From the NCBI GenBank assembly GCA_023387655.1, contig JAEWHR010000154.1, forward strand, positions 1 through 57,792: DNA of 57,792 nucleotides, given 5' to 3'. Positions 31,585-41,263 of this stretch are shown piece after piece (the first letter of the stretch is position 1; every line of letters begins with the position of its first letter). The notes below the pieces were generated by a model. That model was not told the origin of the DNA and ran no database searches. It saw nothing but the letters and a program-made list of their open reading frames with translations. The translations under genes and the position numbers were made by a program. This DNA comes from Bacillota bacterium (GTDB taxonomy: Bacteria > Bacillota > Clostridia > Lachnospirales > Lachnospiraceae).

Positions 31585-34245
31585 ATGGCACAACTAACTC
31601 CCATGATGCAACAGTATGTGGAGACAAAAGAACAATATAAGGATTGTATCCTTTTTTATCGTTTGGGGGACTTCTATGAGATGTTCTTTGAAGATGCCTT
31701 AGTAGCTTCAAAGGAATTAGAGATAACCTTGACAGGTAAAAATTGTGGACAAGAAGAACGTGCTCCAATGTGTGGTATCCCTTACCATGCAGCAGAAGGG
31801 TATATTTCAAAGCTAATAGGAAAAGGATATAAAGTTGCAATCTGTGAGCAAGTAGAAGATCCAAAGTTAGCGAAAGGAATTGTAAAAAGAGAGGTTATAC
31901 GAATTGTTACGCCTGGTACTAATCTTAATACCCAGGCGCTAGATGAAACGAGAAACAATTATCTTATGGGAATTATATTCTCGGAGGATCTTTGTGGCAT
32001 ATCAACGGTTGATATTACAACAGGGGATTACTATGTTACAGAGGTTGAGAATAGCCGTAAGATTTTAGATGAAATATATAAATATGCTCCTTCGGAAATT
32101 GTTTGTAATCCAGAGTTTCTTCAATCTGGTTTTGATATCGAAGATTTAAAAAACAGATATCAGATTGCACTCTCAACTTTTGAAGACTGGTATTACGACA
32201 CTGAACAGAGTGTAAAGACATTAAAAGAGCATTTTAAAGTAGGTTCTTTAGATGGTTTAGGATTAAAAGACTATTCGATTGGTGTGAATGCAGCTGGAGC
32301 TATTTTAAAATATCTTTATACCACACAGAAAAATTCACTCAGTCATTTGACACATATTACACCGTATAGTACCAGCCGTTATATGGTGATTGATAGTTCT
32401 AGTAGAAGAAACTTAGAATTAACGGAGACACTTCGTGAAAAACAAAAGCGAGGGTCTCTTCTTTGGGTTTTAGATAAGACAAAAACAGCTATGGGAGCAA
32501 GAATGCTTCGTAGCTTCGTTGAACAGCCACTTATCACTGTGGATGGGATACTAGCTCGATACGATGCAATTACAGAACTGAATAACAATGTAATAACGCG
32601 AGAGGAAATTCGAGAATATCTAAATTCTATCTATGACTTAGAGCGTTTGATGGGAAAAATTAGTTATCAAAGCGCAAATCCAAGAGATTTAATCGCTTTT
32701 GCTTCTTCCTTATCGATGCTTCCACATATCAAATACTTATTATCTACCTGTGAATCTAAGTTGTTAACACAAATTCAAGAAGAGATGGATGCACTCTCTG
32801 ATTTACAGAGTTTGATTAATCGCTCTATTGCAGAAGAACCACCGATTGGTATTAAAGAAGGTGGTATTATAAAAGAAGGTTTCCATGAGGAAGTAGATAC
32901 CCTTCGAAAGGCGAAAACAGAAGGTAAAGTTTGGCTTGCGGAACTGGAAGCAAGAGAAAAAGAACAGACCGGGATTAAGAATTTAAAGATAAAATATAAT
33001 CGTGTTTTTGGTTATTATCTTGAAGTAACGAATTCTTATGCAAGTCTGGTACCGGAAAATTGGATACGAAAGCAAACCCTTGCTAATGCTGAGCGTTATA
33101 CGACATCAGAGCTTAAGGAATTAGAAGATAAAATTTTGAATGCAGAAGATCGTTTGTTTTCTCTTGAGTATGATTTGTTTGCTGAAATTAGAGATCAAAT
33201 TGCGAAAGAGGTGAAACGTATTCAAAAAACTGCGAAAGCAGTAGCGAAAATTGATGCGTTTGCTTCACTGGCTTACGTTGCCGAGAGAAATCAGTTTGTT
33301 CGTCCAGAGTTAAATAATAATGGAACCATTGATATTAGGGAAGGTAGACACCCAGTTGTAGAGCAAATGATACCAAATGATATGTTTGTCTCAAATGATA
33401 CGTATCTTGATAATGAAGAGAAAAGAATATCCATCATTACTGGTCCTAATATGGCCGGTAAATCAACCTATATGAGACAAACTGCATTAATTGTATTAAT
33501 GGCTCAGGTAGGAAGTTTCGTTCCAGCCTCCTATGCAAATATTGGAATAGTAGATCGAATCTTCACCAGAGTGGGAGCATCCGATGATTTAGCAAGCGGT
33601 CAAAGTACGTTTATGGTGGAAATGACTGAAGTTGCGAACATACTTCGAAATGCAACGAAGAACAGTCTTTTAATCTTAGATGAGATTGGTCGTGGTACGA
33701 GTACATTTGATGGACTTAGTATTGCTTGGGCAGTCATTGAGCATATCAGTAATACGTCACTTCTTGGAGCTAAGACTTTGTTTGCGACTCATTATCATGA
33801 GTTAACAGAGTTAGAAGGAATGATTTCTGGAGTCAATAATTATTGTATCGCTGTAAAAGAACAAGGAGAAGATATTGTCTTTCTTCGTAAAATCATAAAA
33901 GGTGGTGCAGATAAGAGTTATGGTATTCAGGTTGCAAAACTTGCTGGTGTACCAAGCTCAGTGCTAGCTAGAGCAAGAGAAATCGTAGAAGAGTTAAGTG
34001 AAAAAGACATTGCAGAAAAGGCAAGACATATCGTATCTGCAACGAATGATTCCAAGGAACAACCAAGATCATTTGGACAAATGTCGTTCTTTCTTACGGA
34101 TGAGCCAAAACCCAAAAAAGCATCTTCTAATTTCTCTGAAAAGTTAATACAGGAAATTGATCAATATGATTTAGCGAATATGACTCCGGTGGAGGCATTG
34201 TTAAAATTGGATAAATTACAGAAAAAAATACGTTCTCAGTCCTAA
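31585..34245 (+). CDS. mutS: DNA mismatch repair protein MutS
   Basis: MutS recognises mismatches and recruits MutL. The 886 residues contain the mismatch-binding Phe-x-Glu (F30-Y-E32 in LGDFYEMFFE), connector, lever and clamp domains, Walker A GPNMAGKST (about 618-626), LILDEIGRGTSTFDG and the ATPase dimer region FATHYHEL. The C-terminal tail has a helix-turn-helix end. ATG 31585 lies 5 bases after the cassette ribosome site and gives the family N-terminus MAQLTPMMQQY. mutL follows with a 78-base gap. Confidence 0.98.
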   Translation: MAQLTPMMQQYVETKEQYKDCILFYRLGDFYEMFFEDALVASKELEITLTGKNCGQEERAPMCGIPYHAAEGYISKLIGKGYKVAICEQVEDPKLAKGIVKREVIRIVTPGTNLNTQALDETRNNYLMGIIFSEDLCGISTVDITTGDYYVTEVENSRKILDEIYKYAPSEIVCNPEFLQSGFDIEDLKNRYQIALSTFEDWYYDTEQSVKTLKEHFKVGSLDGLGLKDYSIGVNAAGAILKYLYTTQKNSLSHLTHITPYSTSRYMVIDSSSRRNLELTETLREKQKRGSLLWVLDKTKTAMGARMLRSFVEQPLITVDGILARYDAITELNNNVITREEIREYLNSIYDLERLMGKISYQSANPRDLIAFASSLSMLPHIKYLLSTCESKLLTQIQEEMDALSDLQSLINRSIAEEPPIGIKEGGIIKEGFHEEVDTLRKAKTEGKVWLAELEAREKEQTGIKNLKIKYNRVFGYYLEVTNSYASLVPENWIRKQTLANAERYTTSELKELEDKILNAEDRLFSLEYDLFAEIRDQIAKEVKRIQKTAKAVAKIDAFASLAYVAERNQFVRPELNNNGTIDIREGRHPVVEQMIPNDMFVSNDTYLDNEEKRISIITGPNMAGKSTYMRQTALIVLMAQVGSFVPASYANIGIVDRIFTRVGASDDLASGQSTFMVEMTEVANILRNATKNSLLILDEIGRGTSTFDGLSIAWAVIEHISNTSLLGAKTLFATHYHELTELEGMISGVNNYCIAVKEQGEDIVFLRKIIKGGADKSYGIQVAKLAGVPSSVLARAREIVEELSEKDIAEKARHIVSATNDSKEQPRSFGQMSFFLTDEPKPKKASSNFSEKLIQEIDQYDLANMTPVEALLKLDKLQKKIRSQS

Positions 34246-34323
34246 TTCTTTTGGGAAATTGAATTTATTCTATTTAGATAAATCATGATAACTTTTTAAT
34301 TAGATACTGGAAAGGAGGTAACT

Positions 34324-36429
34324 ATGTCAAAAATAGCATTACTGGATCAAAGTACAATCAACCAGATAGCAGCAGGTGAAGTTGTGGAACGACCTGCTTC
34401 TGTGGTAAAGGAATTAATTGAGAATGCAATTGATGCAGGAGCGACAGCGATAACCGCGGAAATTAAGGATGGAGGCATAAGCTTTATTCGAATAACTGAC
34501 AATGGCGGAGGTATTGAAAAGGATGATATTCCTGTTGCTTTCCTAAGACATTCAACGAGTAAAATTAAGCGTATCGAAGATTTGTTAACAGTTGGAAGCC
34601 TTGGGTTTCGTGGTGAGGCATTATCTAGTATTGCATCTGTTGCGCAGGTGGAACTTGTAACAAAAACAAGAACTGCTTTTACAGGGGTACGGTATCTGAT
34701 TGAAGGTGGAGAAGAGCAGAGTTTGACAGAGATTGGTTGTCCAGATGGAACAACATTTATTGTTCGAAACTTGTTTTTTAACACCCCTGCAAGAAGAAAA
34801 TTCTTAAAGTCTGCGATGACGGAAGCCTCCTATATCAGTGACTTGCTGGAACGTCTTGCTATATCTCATCCAAATATTTCTTTTAAGTTTATTAACAACA
34901 ATAAGACTATACTTCATACATTTGGAAATAGTCAGCTAAAGGATATTATATATCATGTCTATGGTAGGAATATAGCAGCAGAAGTAGTTGCTATCGAGAG
35001 TGGTAATGAACACATTAGTATTAGTGGTTTTATTGGAAAACCGATTATCTCTCGAGGAAATCGTAATTATGAAAACTATTTCATCAATGGCAGATATATA
35101 AAAAGTAATATTATTAATAAGGCGATAGAAGAGGCTTATCGTCCATATTCAATGCAACATAAATATCCATTTACAGCAATTCATTTTAGCATTAACCCAG
35201 AATTTATTGACGTAAATGTTCATCCAACGAAGATGGAGATTCGTTTTCATAATTTTGAAGAACTTTATCAGTTAACCTTAACTTCAATTAGAGATGCTCT
35301 CAATAAAACCAATATGATTCCAAGGGTAAGTTTATCGGAAGAAAAAGAATCCTTAAAAAAGGAGACCGTAAGTGCTCCGGAGCCATTTGAGGAAAATCGA
35401 AGAAGGTTAGAGACGAAAGCACGTGAGCAAAGTCAAAGGGATGGATATCAAGTTTCGAAAGAAAGAAATTCGCTAAGTTATCAGATGCAGGTAAATCCAA
35501 AAAGAGAACAAAGCATTGATATAAAAGAGACTGAAATTGGACGTTTAAAAGAGGTAACCTTACAAGGAGAGAATTCTTATTTAAAAGAAACTCACTCTTC
35601 TGACAATAAAAGCATAACCAAGTCTGAAATGAAGGACTTAATGAAAAGTGCTGATGATTCGGAAAGTAGAGTTTTAAACAATCACGATGAATATAAGGAT
35701 GAGTTGCTAGCAAAAGAGAACTCTGATCTCACAAAGGAATCCATAATCTATACCGCAAATGAGAGCCAAATGTCGTTATTCCCTAAAAAAGAGGAGATAC
35801 TTGAGCAAGAGGATTTGCCGAAGGAACTTTCTCTTTTATCAGAGGAAGGTATGAAACAAGCTCGAATTATTGGGCAGGTATTTAAAACTTATTGGTTAAT
35901 AGAACTTCATAATCAGCTCTATATTATAGATCAGCATGCTGCGCATGAAAAGGTATTGTATGAGTCTACAATGAAGCGGTTAAAAGAAAAGGATACGATG
36001 TCACAACAACTCTGTCCGTCCATTATTCTTACGCTTACTCTTAGAGAGGAAGAAGCTATTAAGAATCATAAAGAGTTCTTAAACATGCTTGGTTTTGAGA
36101 TTGAACCGTTTGGTGGTAAGGAGTATGCGGTCAGTGCAGTTCCAGCTGATATGTTTGGACTTGCAGGAGAACGTTTATTAATCGAGTTTATTGATGACTT
36201 AGTAGAAGAGATTTCACGAGGTACTCCTGATGTGATTTTAGAAAAGATTGCATCCTTATCTTGTAAAGCGGCGGTAAAAGGAAATTATAATCTAAGTGAA
36301 GAAGAAGCCTATGAGTTAATGAAACAACTACTAACCTTGGAAAATCCTTTTCATTGTCCGCACGGGCGACCGATTATTATTTCCATGACGAAGTATGAAT
36401 TAGAGAAAAAGTTTAAACGAGTGCTATAG
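34324..36429 (+). CDS. mutL: DNA mismatch repair endonuclease MutL
   Basis: MutL links mismatch recognition to strand incision. The 701 residues have the GHKL ATPase part (motifs NAIDAGATAI, DNGGGI, GSLGFRGEALSSI; about 1-330) and a long charged linker (about 335-500). The C-terminal dimer domain carries the metal-dependent nicking motif DQHAAHEKVLYE (DQHAx2Ex4E, from Asp536), SCKAAVKGN and FHCPHGRP. It is therefore of the endonuclease-active type found in bacteria without MutH. AAAGGAGG precedes ATG 34324. Confidence 0.98.
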   Translation: MSKIALLDQSTINQIAAGEVVERPASVVKELIENAIDAGATAITAEIKDGGISFIRITDNGGGIEKDDIPVAFLRHSTSKIKRIEDLLTVGSLGFRGEALSSIASVAQVELVTKTRTAFTGVRYLIEGGEEQSLTEIGCPDGTTFIVRNLFFNTPARRKFLKSAMTEASYISDLLERLAISHPNISFKFINNNKTILHTFGNSQLKDIIYHVYGRNIAAEVVAIESGNEHISISGFIGKPIISRGNRNYENYFINGRYIKSNIINKAIEEAYRPYSMQHKYPFTAIHFSINPEFIDVNVHPTKMEIRFHNFEELYQLTLTSIRDALNKTNMIPRVSLSEEKESLKKETVSAPEPFEENRRRLETKAREQSQRDGYQVSKERNSLSYQMQVNPKREQSIDIKETEIGRLKEVTLQGENSYLKETHSSDNKSITKSEMKDLMKSADDSESRVLNNHDEYKDELLAKENSDLTKESIIYTANESQMSLFPKKEEILEQEDLPKELSLLSEEGMKQARIIGQVFKTYWLIELHNQLYIIDQHAAHEKVLYESTMKRLKEKDTMSQQLCPSIILTLTLREEEAIKNHKEFLNMLGFEIEPFGGKEYAVSAVPADMFGLAGERLLIEFIDDLVEEISRGTPDVILEKIASLSCKAAVKGNYNLSEEEAYELMKQLLTLENPFHCPHGRPIIISMTKYELEKKFKRVL

Positions 36430-36482
36430 CGAAAACTTAAACAAGTACAAAGTTATTGCTATAAGAAATAGAGGTGATTTAT

Positions 36483-37460
36483 TTGCAACCATTGGTCATA
36501 TTAACAGGACCAACGGCAGTTGGAAAAACAAAATTATCCATTGATCTTGCGAAAAGGATCAATGGAGAGATTATATCTGCGGACTCGATGCAGGTATACC
36601 GCCATATGGATATCGGAACGGCAAAAATCACACCGAAGGAGATGGATGGTGTGACCCATTATCTGGTGGATGAATTTGAGCCAGACGAAGAGTTTAATGT
36701 AGTAAAGTTTAAAGAATGTGCCAAGAAGGCAATCAATGAAATATATGCAAAAGGGAAACTTCCAATTATAGTAGGGGGTACGGGATTTTATATCCAAGCA
36801 GTATTAAAGGACATTGATTTTACAGAAAATGATTCTGATACTCCGTATCGGAAGGAATTAGAAGAGTATGCTAGAACTGAGGGAGCTATAAAACTACATG
36901 ATATTTTAAAGCAATGTGACCCAGTAGCAGCAGAAGCAATTCACCCAAACAACATAAAGCGTACAATACGAGCAATCGAATATTTTAAATTAACAGGAGA
37001 GCCGATTTCAAAACATAATGAAGAGCAAAGTAAGAACGAATCACCTTATCAATATGCTTACTTTGTCTTAAATAATGACCGTGAAGTTCTATATGAAAAC
37101 ATTAATCTTAGAGTGGATAAGATGATAGATTGTGGCCTTGTAAAAGAGGTTGAGTGGTTAAAAGAACAAGGTTATGACCGTTCTCTTGTTAGTATGCAAG
37201 GGTTAGGTTATAAGGAAATCTATGCTTATCTTGCGGGAGAATGTTCCCTTGAAGATGCAATCTATTTATTGAAGAGAGATACCAGACATTTTGCTAAACG
37301 TCAGCTTACATGGTTTAAACGAGAACAAGATGTAATATGGTTATCAAAAAAAGATTATAAAAGTGAGGAAGAGATTCTAGCTGCTATGTTAGAGGTGCTA
37401 AAAGAAAAAGAAATTTTAAATCGTAATGGATATACGCATGACGGGAGGAAACATGAATAA
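36483..37460 (+). CDS. miaA: tRNA dimethylallyltransferase MiaA
   Basis: MiaA adds a dimethylallyl group to A37 of tRNAs reading UNN codons. The 325 residues show the P-loop LTGPTAVGKTKL (about 6-17), the conserved ISADSMQVYRHMDIGTAK, GGTGFYIQAVL and the tRNA-recognition block MIDCGLVKEVEWL with GYKEIYAYL. I take TTG 36483 as start because AGAGGTGA sits 5 bases upstream; GTG 36474 is within that ribosome site. It overlaps the next gene by 8 bases. mutL-miaA order is widespread. Confidence 0.95.
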   Translation: MQPLVILTGPTAVGKTKLSIDLAKRINGEIISADSMQVYRHMDIGTAKITPKEMDGVTHYLVDEFEPDEEFNVVKFKECAKKAINEIYAKGKLPIIVGGTGFYIQAVLKDIDFTENDSDTPYRKELEEYARTEGAIKLHDILKQCDPVAAEAIHPNNIKRTIRAIEYFKLTGEPISKHNEEQSKNESPYQYAYFVLNNDREVLYENINLRVDKMIDCGLVKEVEWLKEQGYDRSLVSMQGLGYKEIYAYLAGECSLEDAIYLLKRDTRHFAKRQLTWFKREQDVIWLSKKDYKSEEEILAAMLEVLKEKEILNRNGYTHDGRKHE

Positions 37461-38757
37461 CGACACAAACAAGAATAACATTTCATCGATGTATGATGAA
37501 TTAAAAATAAACAAAGAAGTTCAAGACTTTTGTGAAGAAATTTGTCGTAGTTTAAAAGAGAGATTTGACAAAATTGATGAAGTTGCGGAGTACAATCAGT
37601 TAAAAGTATTAAAAGCAATGCAAGATAATCGAGTATCGGATACTCACTTTGCTGCTACAACAGGTTATGGGTACAATGATTTAGGTAGAGATACGTTAGA
37701 GGATGTGTATGCGGCAGTTTTTCACGCAGAGTCAGCATTGGTTCGTCCGCAATTAGTCAGCGGTACTCATGCGTTAACCATAGCGCTATCAGGGAACTTA
37801 CGTCCTGGCGACGAGATTTTATCTCCAGTAGGTAAACCATATGATACCTTAGAAGGAGTAATTGGTATCACAGAGTCAAGAGGTTCCTTAAAGGAGTATG
37901 GAATTACGTATGCTCAAGTTGACTTACTACCAGATGGTGGATTTGACTATGATAATATTAGAAAAAGCATCAATGAGCGAACAAAACTTGTAACAATTCA
38001 ACGATCCAAAGGCTATCAGACAAGACCAACTCTTTCTGTAAAACAGATCGGTGAATTAATTGCTTTTGTGAAAAGTATCAAACCTGAATTAATATGTATG
38101 GTTGATAATTGTTACGGCGAATTTGTTGAGGTGATAGAACCAACAGATGTTGGAGCAGATCTTTGTGTTGGTTCTTTAATTAAAAATCCGGGTGGTGGTC
38201 TAGCACCAATTGGAGGATATATCGTAGGTAAAACAGAATACGTTGACAATGCTGCTTATCGATTGACAGCACCTGGACTAGGGAAAGAAGTAGGTGCGAC
38301 CTTAGGAATTAATCAAACGCTGTATCAAGGATTTTTCCTAGCTCCAACTGTTGTAGCAGGTGCATTAAAGGGTGCTATATTTGCTGCGAACATCTATGAA
38401 AAATTAGGTTTTCCAGTCATACCTAATAGTACCGAGGAGCGTTATGACATCATTCAGGCGGTAACTCTTAAATCACCGGAAGCAATTATTGAATTTTGTA
38501 AGGGAATTCAGGCTGCAGCGCCGGTAGATTCTTACGTAACACCAGAACCGTGGGCAATGCCAGGATATCACTCTGAAGTTATCATGGCAGCAGGAGCATT
38601 TGTTCAAGGCTCATCCATTGAGTTATCTGCGGATGCACCTATTGAACCACCATACGCAGTATATTTTCAGGGAGGATTAACTTGGTATCATGCGAAATTT
38701 GGTATCATGATGTCGTTACAAAAACTCGTCGAGGCAGGGCTTGTTAAGTTATCTTAA
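37453..38757 (+). CDS. ynbB: YnbB-like PLP enzyme (methionine gamma-lyase/aluminium-resistance family)
   Basis: This fold-type I PLP-dependent enzyme of 434 residues is of the family found after miaA in Firmicutes. Visible are TTGYGYNDLGRDTLEDVYAAVF, RPQLVSGTHAL, MVDNCYGEFVE and the likely PLP lysine in VGSLIKNPGGGLAPIGGYI. It is annotated in databases as methionine gamma-lyase or aluminium resistance protein, but the reaction is not established. ATG 37453 with GGGAGGAAAC overlaps miaA. A terminator-like TTGTGG/CCACAA stem follows (38769-38796). Confidence 0.88.
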   Translation: MNNDTNKNNISSMYDELKINKEVQDFCEEICRSLKERFDKIDEVAEYNQLKVLKAMQDNRVSDTHFAATTGYGYNDLGRDTLEDVYAAVFHAESALVRPQLVSGTHALTIALSGNLRPGDEILSPVGKPYDTLEGVIGITESRGSLKEYGITYAQVDLLPDGGFDYDNIRKSINERTKLVTIQRSKGYQTRPTLSVKQIGELIAFVKSIKPELICMVDNCYGEFVEVIEPTDVGADLCVGSLIKNPGGGLAPIGGYIVGKTEYVDNAAYRLTAPGLGKEVGATLGINQTLYQGFFLAPTVVAGALKGAIFAANIYEKLGFPVIPNSTEERYDIIQAVTLKSPEAIIEFCKGIQAAAPVDSYVTPEPWAMPGYHSEVIMAAGAFVQGSSIELSADAPIEPPYAVYFQGGLTWYHAKFGIMMSLQKLVEAGLVKLS

Positions 38758-38934
38758 ATAGTGTTATTTTGTGGTATAAAACACCCAATTCCACAATTTA
38801 TTGTGTACAAATATACAGGGATATGATAATATTAAAGGTGATTTAGTAGGGAAGCATGTGTAAGAAATCAACTATTTGCTAAGTTTATCTGTGAAATCTG
38901 CAGAATTAACTTAAAATGTGAAAAACGTGCAAAA

Positions 38935-38943
38935 GAATGGAGA
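38935..38943 (+). promoter_or_regulatory. Extended SD (cassette without a clear hairpin) before the DUF4321 gene
   Basis: GAATGGAGA (38935-38943) ends 5 bases before ATG 38949, as in the other cassettes, and its internal ATG is in frame (M-E-K-N-M). Only a distant TTTGC/GCAAA pairing (38875-38933) is visible as a stem. Confidence 0.4.
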
Positions 38944-38948
38944 AAAAC

Positions 38949-39224
38949 ATGGCAAGACTAGCAGGAAAGAACGGATGGACTTTACTAATCTTTTTATTAT
39001 CAGGTATTGTACTTGGTGGATTTATAGGGTATTTAGCAAAGGATGTCTCTTGGCTTTCATGGCTTAATTTTGGACAAGAATTCGGGCTTGGATCACCGGA
39101 CGGCACCGGAATTACGAGTCTTAATCTTGGTGTTATAATCTTATCTTTTGGATTACGCATTAAGATTACCATTGCAAGTATTATCGGTATGGTCATTTCT
39201 ATGATTATTTACCGAAAACTATAG
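38949..39224 (+). CDS. Small DUF4321 membrane protein
   Basis: This protein of 91 residues has two hydrophobic segments (about 9-31 with GIVLGGFIGYLA, and about 62-85 ending in a basic YRKL) and a short extracellular-type loop between. The family is found in Clostridia, often beside radC and mreB, as here. Function is unknown, though the location suggests a link to elongation or division. The start at 38949 is set by GAATGGAGA at 5 bases and matches the family N-terminus. Confidence 0.82.
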   Translation: MARLAGKNGWTLLIFLLSGIVLGGFIGYLAKDVSWLSWLNFGQEFGLGSPDGTGITSLNLGVIILSFGLRIKITIASIIGMVISMIIYRKL

Positions 39225-39230
39225 GCTTAG

Positions 39231-39254
39231 CTACTTGGAGAGAGTAGAATGGAG
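39231..39254 (+). promoter_or_regulatory. Hairpin-SD start cassette of radC
   Basis: CTACT (39231-39235), a 7-base loop and AGTAG (39243-39247), whose last G begins GAATGGAG (39247-39254). ATG 39260 follows after 5 bases. Here the motif ATG is out of frame. Confidence 0.62.
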
Positions 39255-39259
39255 CTATA

Positions 39260-39955
39260 ATGAAACAGTTTTTTTCTATGAAGGAACTTCCTGCATCGGA
39301 ACGTCCTTATGAAAAATGCGAAAGAGACGGGGCAGCTGCCCTGTCTGATGCCGAGTTGATTGCGGTAATTCTTCGCACTGGTTCTAGCGAAATGCGATGT
39401 ACAGAACTGGCTGCGAAAGTTTTAAGTTATTCGAATGCCTATCCGGGTCTTCGAGGAATTTCACGTATGACACAAAAAGATTTTATGAGTATTCATGGAA
39501 TTGGTAGAGTGAAAGCGATTCAGCTTCTTTGTTTAACAGAACTGTCGATTCGGATGGCGAAAGCAGCATTTGTTAAGGGGATACGTTATACGGATCCAAA
39601 TTCTGTGGCAGAATATTACATGCAGGAGATGAGAAGCTTAAAAACCGAACAATCACGGTTGCTAATGTTTGATACGAAAAGTAAGTTACTTCGGGAAGAG
39701 ATCATTTCGATAGGTACAGTGAATGCATCGATTATGTCACCGAGAGAGGTATTTTTATTAGCTGTAAAGTATGAGGCGGTCTATATCATATTGCTTCATA
39801 ATCATCCTAGTGGTGACCCAACACCTAGTAAAGAGGATATTGTGGTGACCAAACGAATGAAAGAAGCTGGTGAATTACTTGGAGTAACACTTATGGATCA
39901 TATCATTATTGGCGACAATAGATATATAAGTTTAAAAGAACAGGGAATGATATAA
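39260..39955 (+). CDS. radC: RadC/UPF0758 JAB1-MPN domain protein
   Basis: The 231 residues contain an N-terminal helix-hairpin-helix region (ISRMTQKDFMSIHGIGRVKAIQL) and a C-terminal JAMM domain with the zinc motif HNHPSGDPTPSKED. The name radC is historical, and a repair role has been disputed. The family is a putative metal-dependent protease or nuclease. Location directly before mreB is conserved in Firmicutes. Confidence 0.95.
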   Translation: MKQFFSMKELPASERPYEKCERDGAAALSDAELIAVILRTGSSEMRCTELAAKVLSYSNAYPGLRGISRMTQKDFMSIHGIGRVKAIQLLCLTELSIRMAKAAFVKGIRYTDPNSVAEYYMQEMRSLKTEQSRLLMFDTKSKLLREEIISIGTVNASIMSPREVFLLAVKYEAVYIILLHNHPSGDPTPSKEDIVVTKRMKEAGELLGVTLMDHIIIGDNRYISLKEQGMI

Positions 39956-40101
39956 ACTTATTAGAAGTTTAATTAAAATTTCTGATAAAAGGTGTGGATT
40001 TGGCACCGTCAATCGGATTATCGGAACACGTCTTGTTTTCGATAATATAACTTCCCATGTAAGTAGTGAATGTAATATAGTATTTGGAAGGGAGACTTAC
40101 T

Positions 40102-41127
40102 ATGGCCGCAAAATTGTTTGGCATTGATTTTGGAACAAGCACCATTAAGATATATAAGAAAAACGAAGGCGTAATTTTTGATGCTAAGAATGTTATAGCG
40201 ATAGCAGACAAAAAACGTGTCATCGCAATCGGCGATGAAGCCTTTGAGATGTATGGGAAAGCGCCAAGCAATATCGAAGTTAATTATCCTGTTAGAAATG
40301 GCGTTATTGCAAATATTGAGAATATGTTAGCACTTTTGAATCATGCCTTTGACCAGCTTGGAAAAAAGCATGGTAAATTTACAGGTGCTGAATTTTTAGT
40401 TGCGACACCAACAGATATTACAGAAGTTGAAAAAAGAGCATTTTTTGATTTAGTAGCAAATTCAAATGCAAAAAGTAAAAAAATCCGTATTGTAGAAAAA
40501 CCAATTGCGGATGCTTTGGGGGCTGGTCTTAATGTAACCAAAGCACGTGGTGTTATGATTGTTGATATTGGTGCAGACACAACAGAAGTCTCTATTATGT
40601 CATTGGGTGGTATTGTTTTAAGTAAATTAATACCAATTGGTGGTAATAAATTAGATGAATCCATTATTCTTAATGTAAAGAAGCAGTATAATTTATATAT
40701 CGGGCACAAGACAGCTGAAACGATTAAAAAAGAATTAGCGTGTGCATTAAAGAGTGAAGAAAAAACAATAAAAGTCTTTGGTCGTGATGTGGTTACTGGC
40801 CTTCCGTTAGAGAAGGAAATCACCTCCTCCTTTGTCTATGAGACGATATCAGAACATCTATTGTCTATCATAGATGCCATCCGTATTATCTTAGAAAGAA
40901 CTCCACCAGAGATTTCTTCTGATATTATCGACCTTGGTATCTATATTACCGGCGGTTCTGCCAATATCAAATATCTCGATCAGTTGATGTCTCATGACAC
41001 CGACCTTAAAATTAATATATGCAATGATCCTGCCAATACAGTGGTAAATGGTCTTGGAAAAATTATTGAAGATCCTAAGTTAAGTTCTTTGGCTCTCACT
41101 TTAAAGCAAACCTATTATGGAGTTTAA
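40102..41127 (+). CDS. mreB: Cell shape-determining actin homologue MreB
   Basis: MreB polymerises under the membrane and guides the elongation machinery. The 341 residues show actin-fold motifs: GIDFGTSTIKIY (phosphate 1, residues 7-18), VDIGADTTEVSIM (phosphate 2) and YITGGSANIK (adenosine). ATG 40102 is chosen since GGAAGGGAG lies just upstream. The 146-base spacer before it contains a 7-bp ATTATCG/CGATAAT stem (40017-40046). It heads the mreBCD-PBP2-min block. Confidence 0.96.
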   Translation: MAAKLFGIDFGTSTIKIYKKNEGVIFDAKNVIAIADKKRVIAIGDEAFEMYGKAPSNIEVNYPVRNGVIANIENMLALLNHAFDQLGKKHGKFTGAEFLVATPTDITEVEKRAFFDLVANSNAKSKKIRIVEKPIADALGAGLNVTKARGVMIVDIGADTTEVSIMSLGGIVLSKLIPIGGNKLDESIILNVKKQYNLYIGHKTAETIKKELACALKSEEKTIKVFGRDVVTGLPLEKEITSSFVYETISEHLLSIIDAIRIILERTPPEISSDIIDLGIYITGGSANIKYLDQLMSHDTDLKINICNDPANTVVNGLGKIIEDPKLSSLALTLKQTYYGV

Positions 41128-41224
41128 TCCATAGTATAACATAACACATGTTTATTGATTAGGAAGAAACAGATTTTGTTCTTTCCTAGGTGAGCGTATG
41201 TGTAATCAAAGAATAGCTTGAATA

Positions 41225-41250
41225 TGCGCTAGTATGCGCAAGAAAAGGGG
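41225..41250 (+). promoter_or_regulatory. Hairpin-SD start cassette before mreC, with displaced start
   Basis: TGCGC (41225-41229), loop TAGTAT, GCGCA (41236-41240), then AGAAAAGGGG (41241-41250). The mreC ATG lies 13 bases downstream, not 5. An ATG at 41254 begins a 9-codon frame (M-V-N-H-E-K-E-N-T, stop at 41281) that overlaps the mreC start. Confidence 0.6.
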
Positions 41251-41263
41251 TTAATGGTAAATC

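Noticed and set aside
35300..35713. Minus-strand reading frame of 137 codons inside mutL
   Set aside because: It lies opposite the charged linker of MutL, which produces long antisense frames. No start signals.
39956..40101. Terminator or riboswitch before mreB
   Set aside because: An ATTATCG/CGATAAT stem and a GGTG/CACC pair exist, but there is no T-run, no known motif and no clear promoter.
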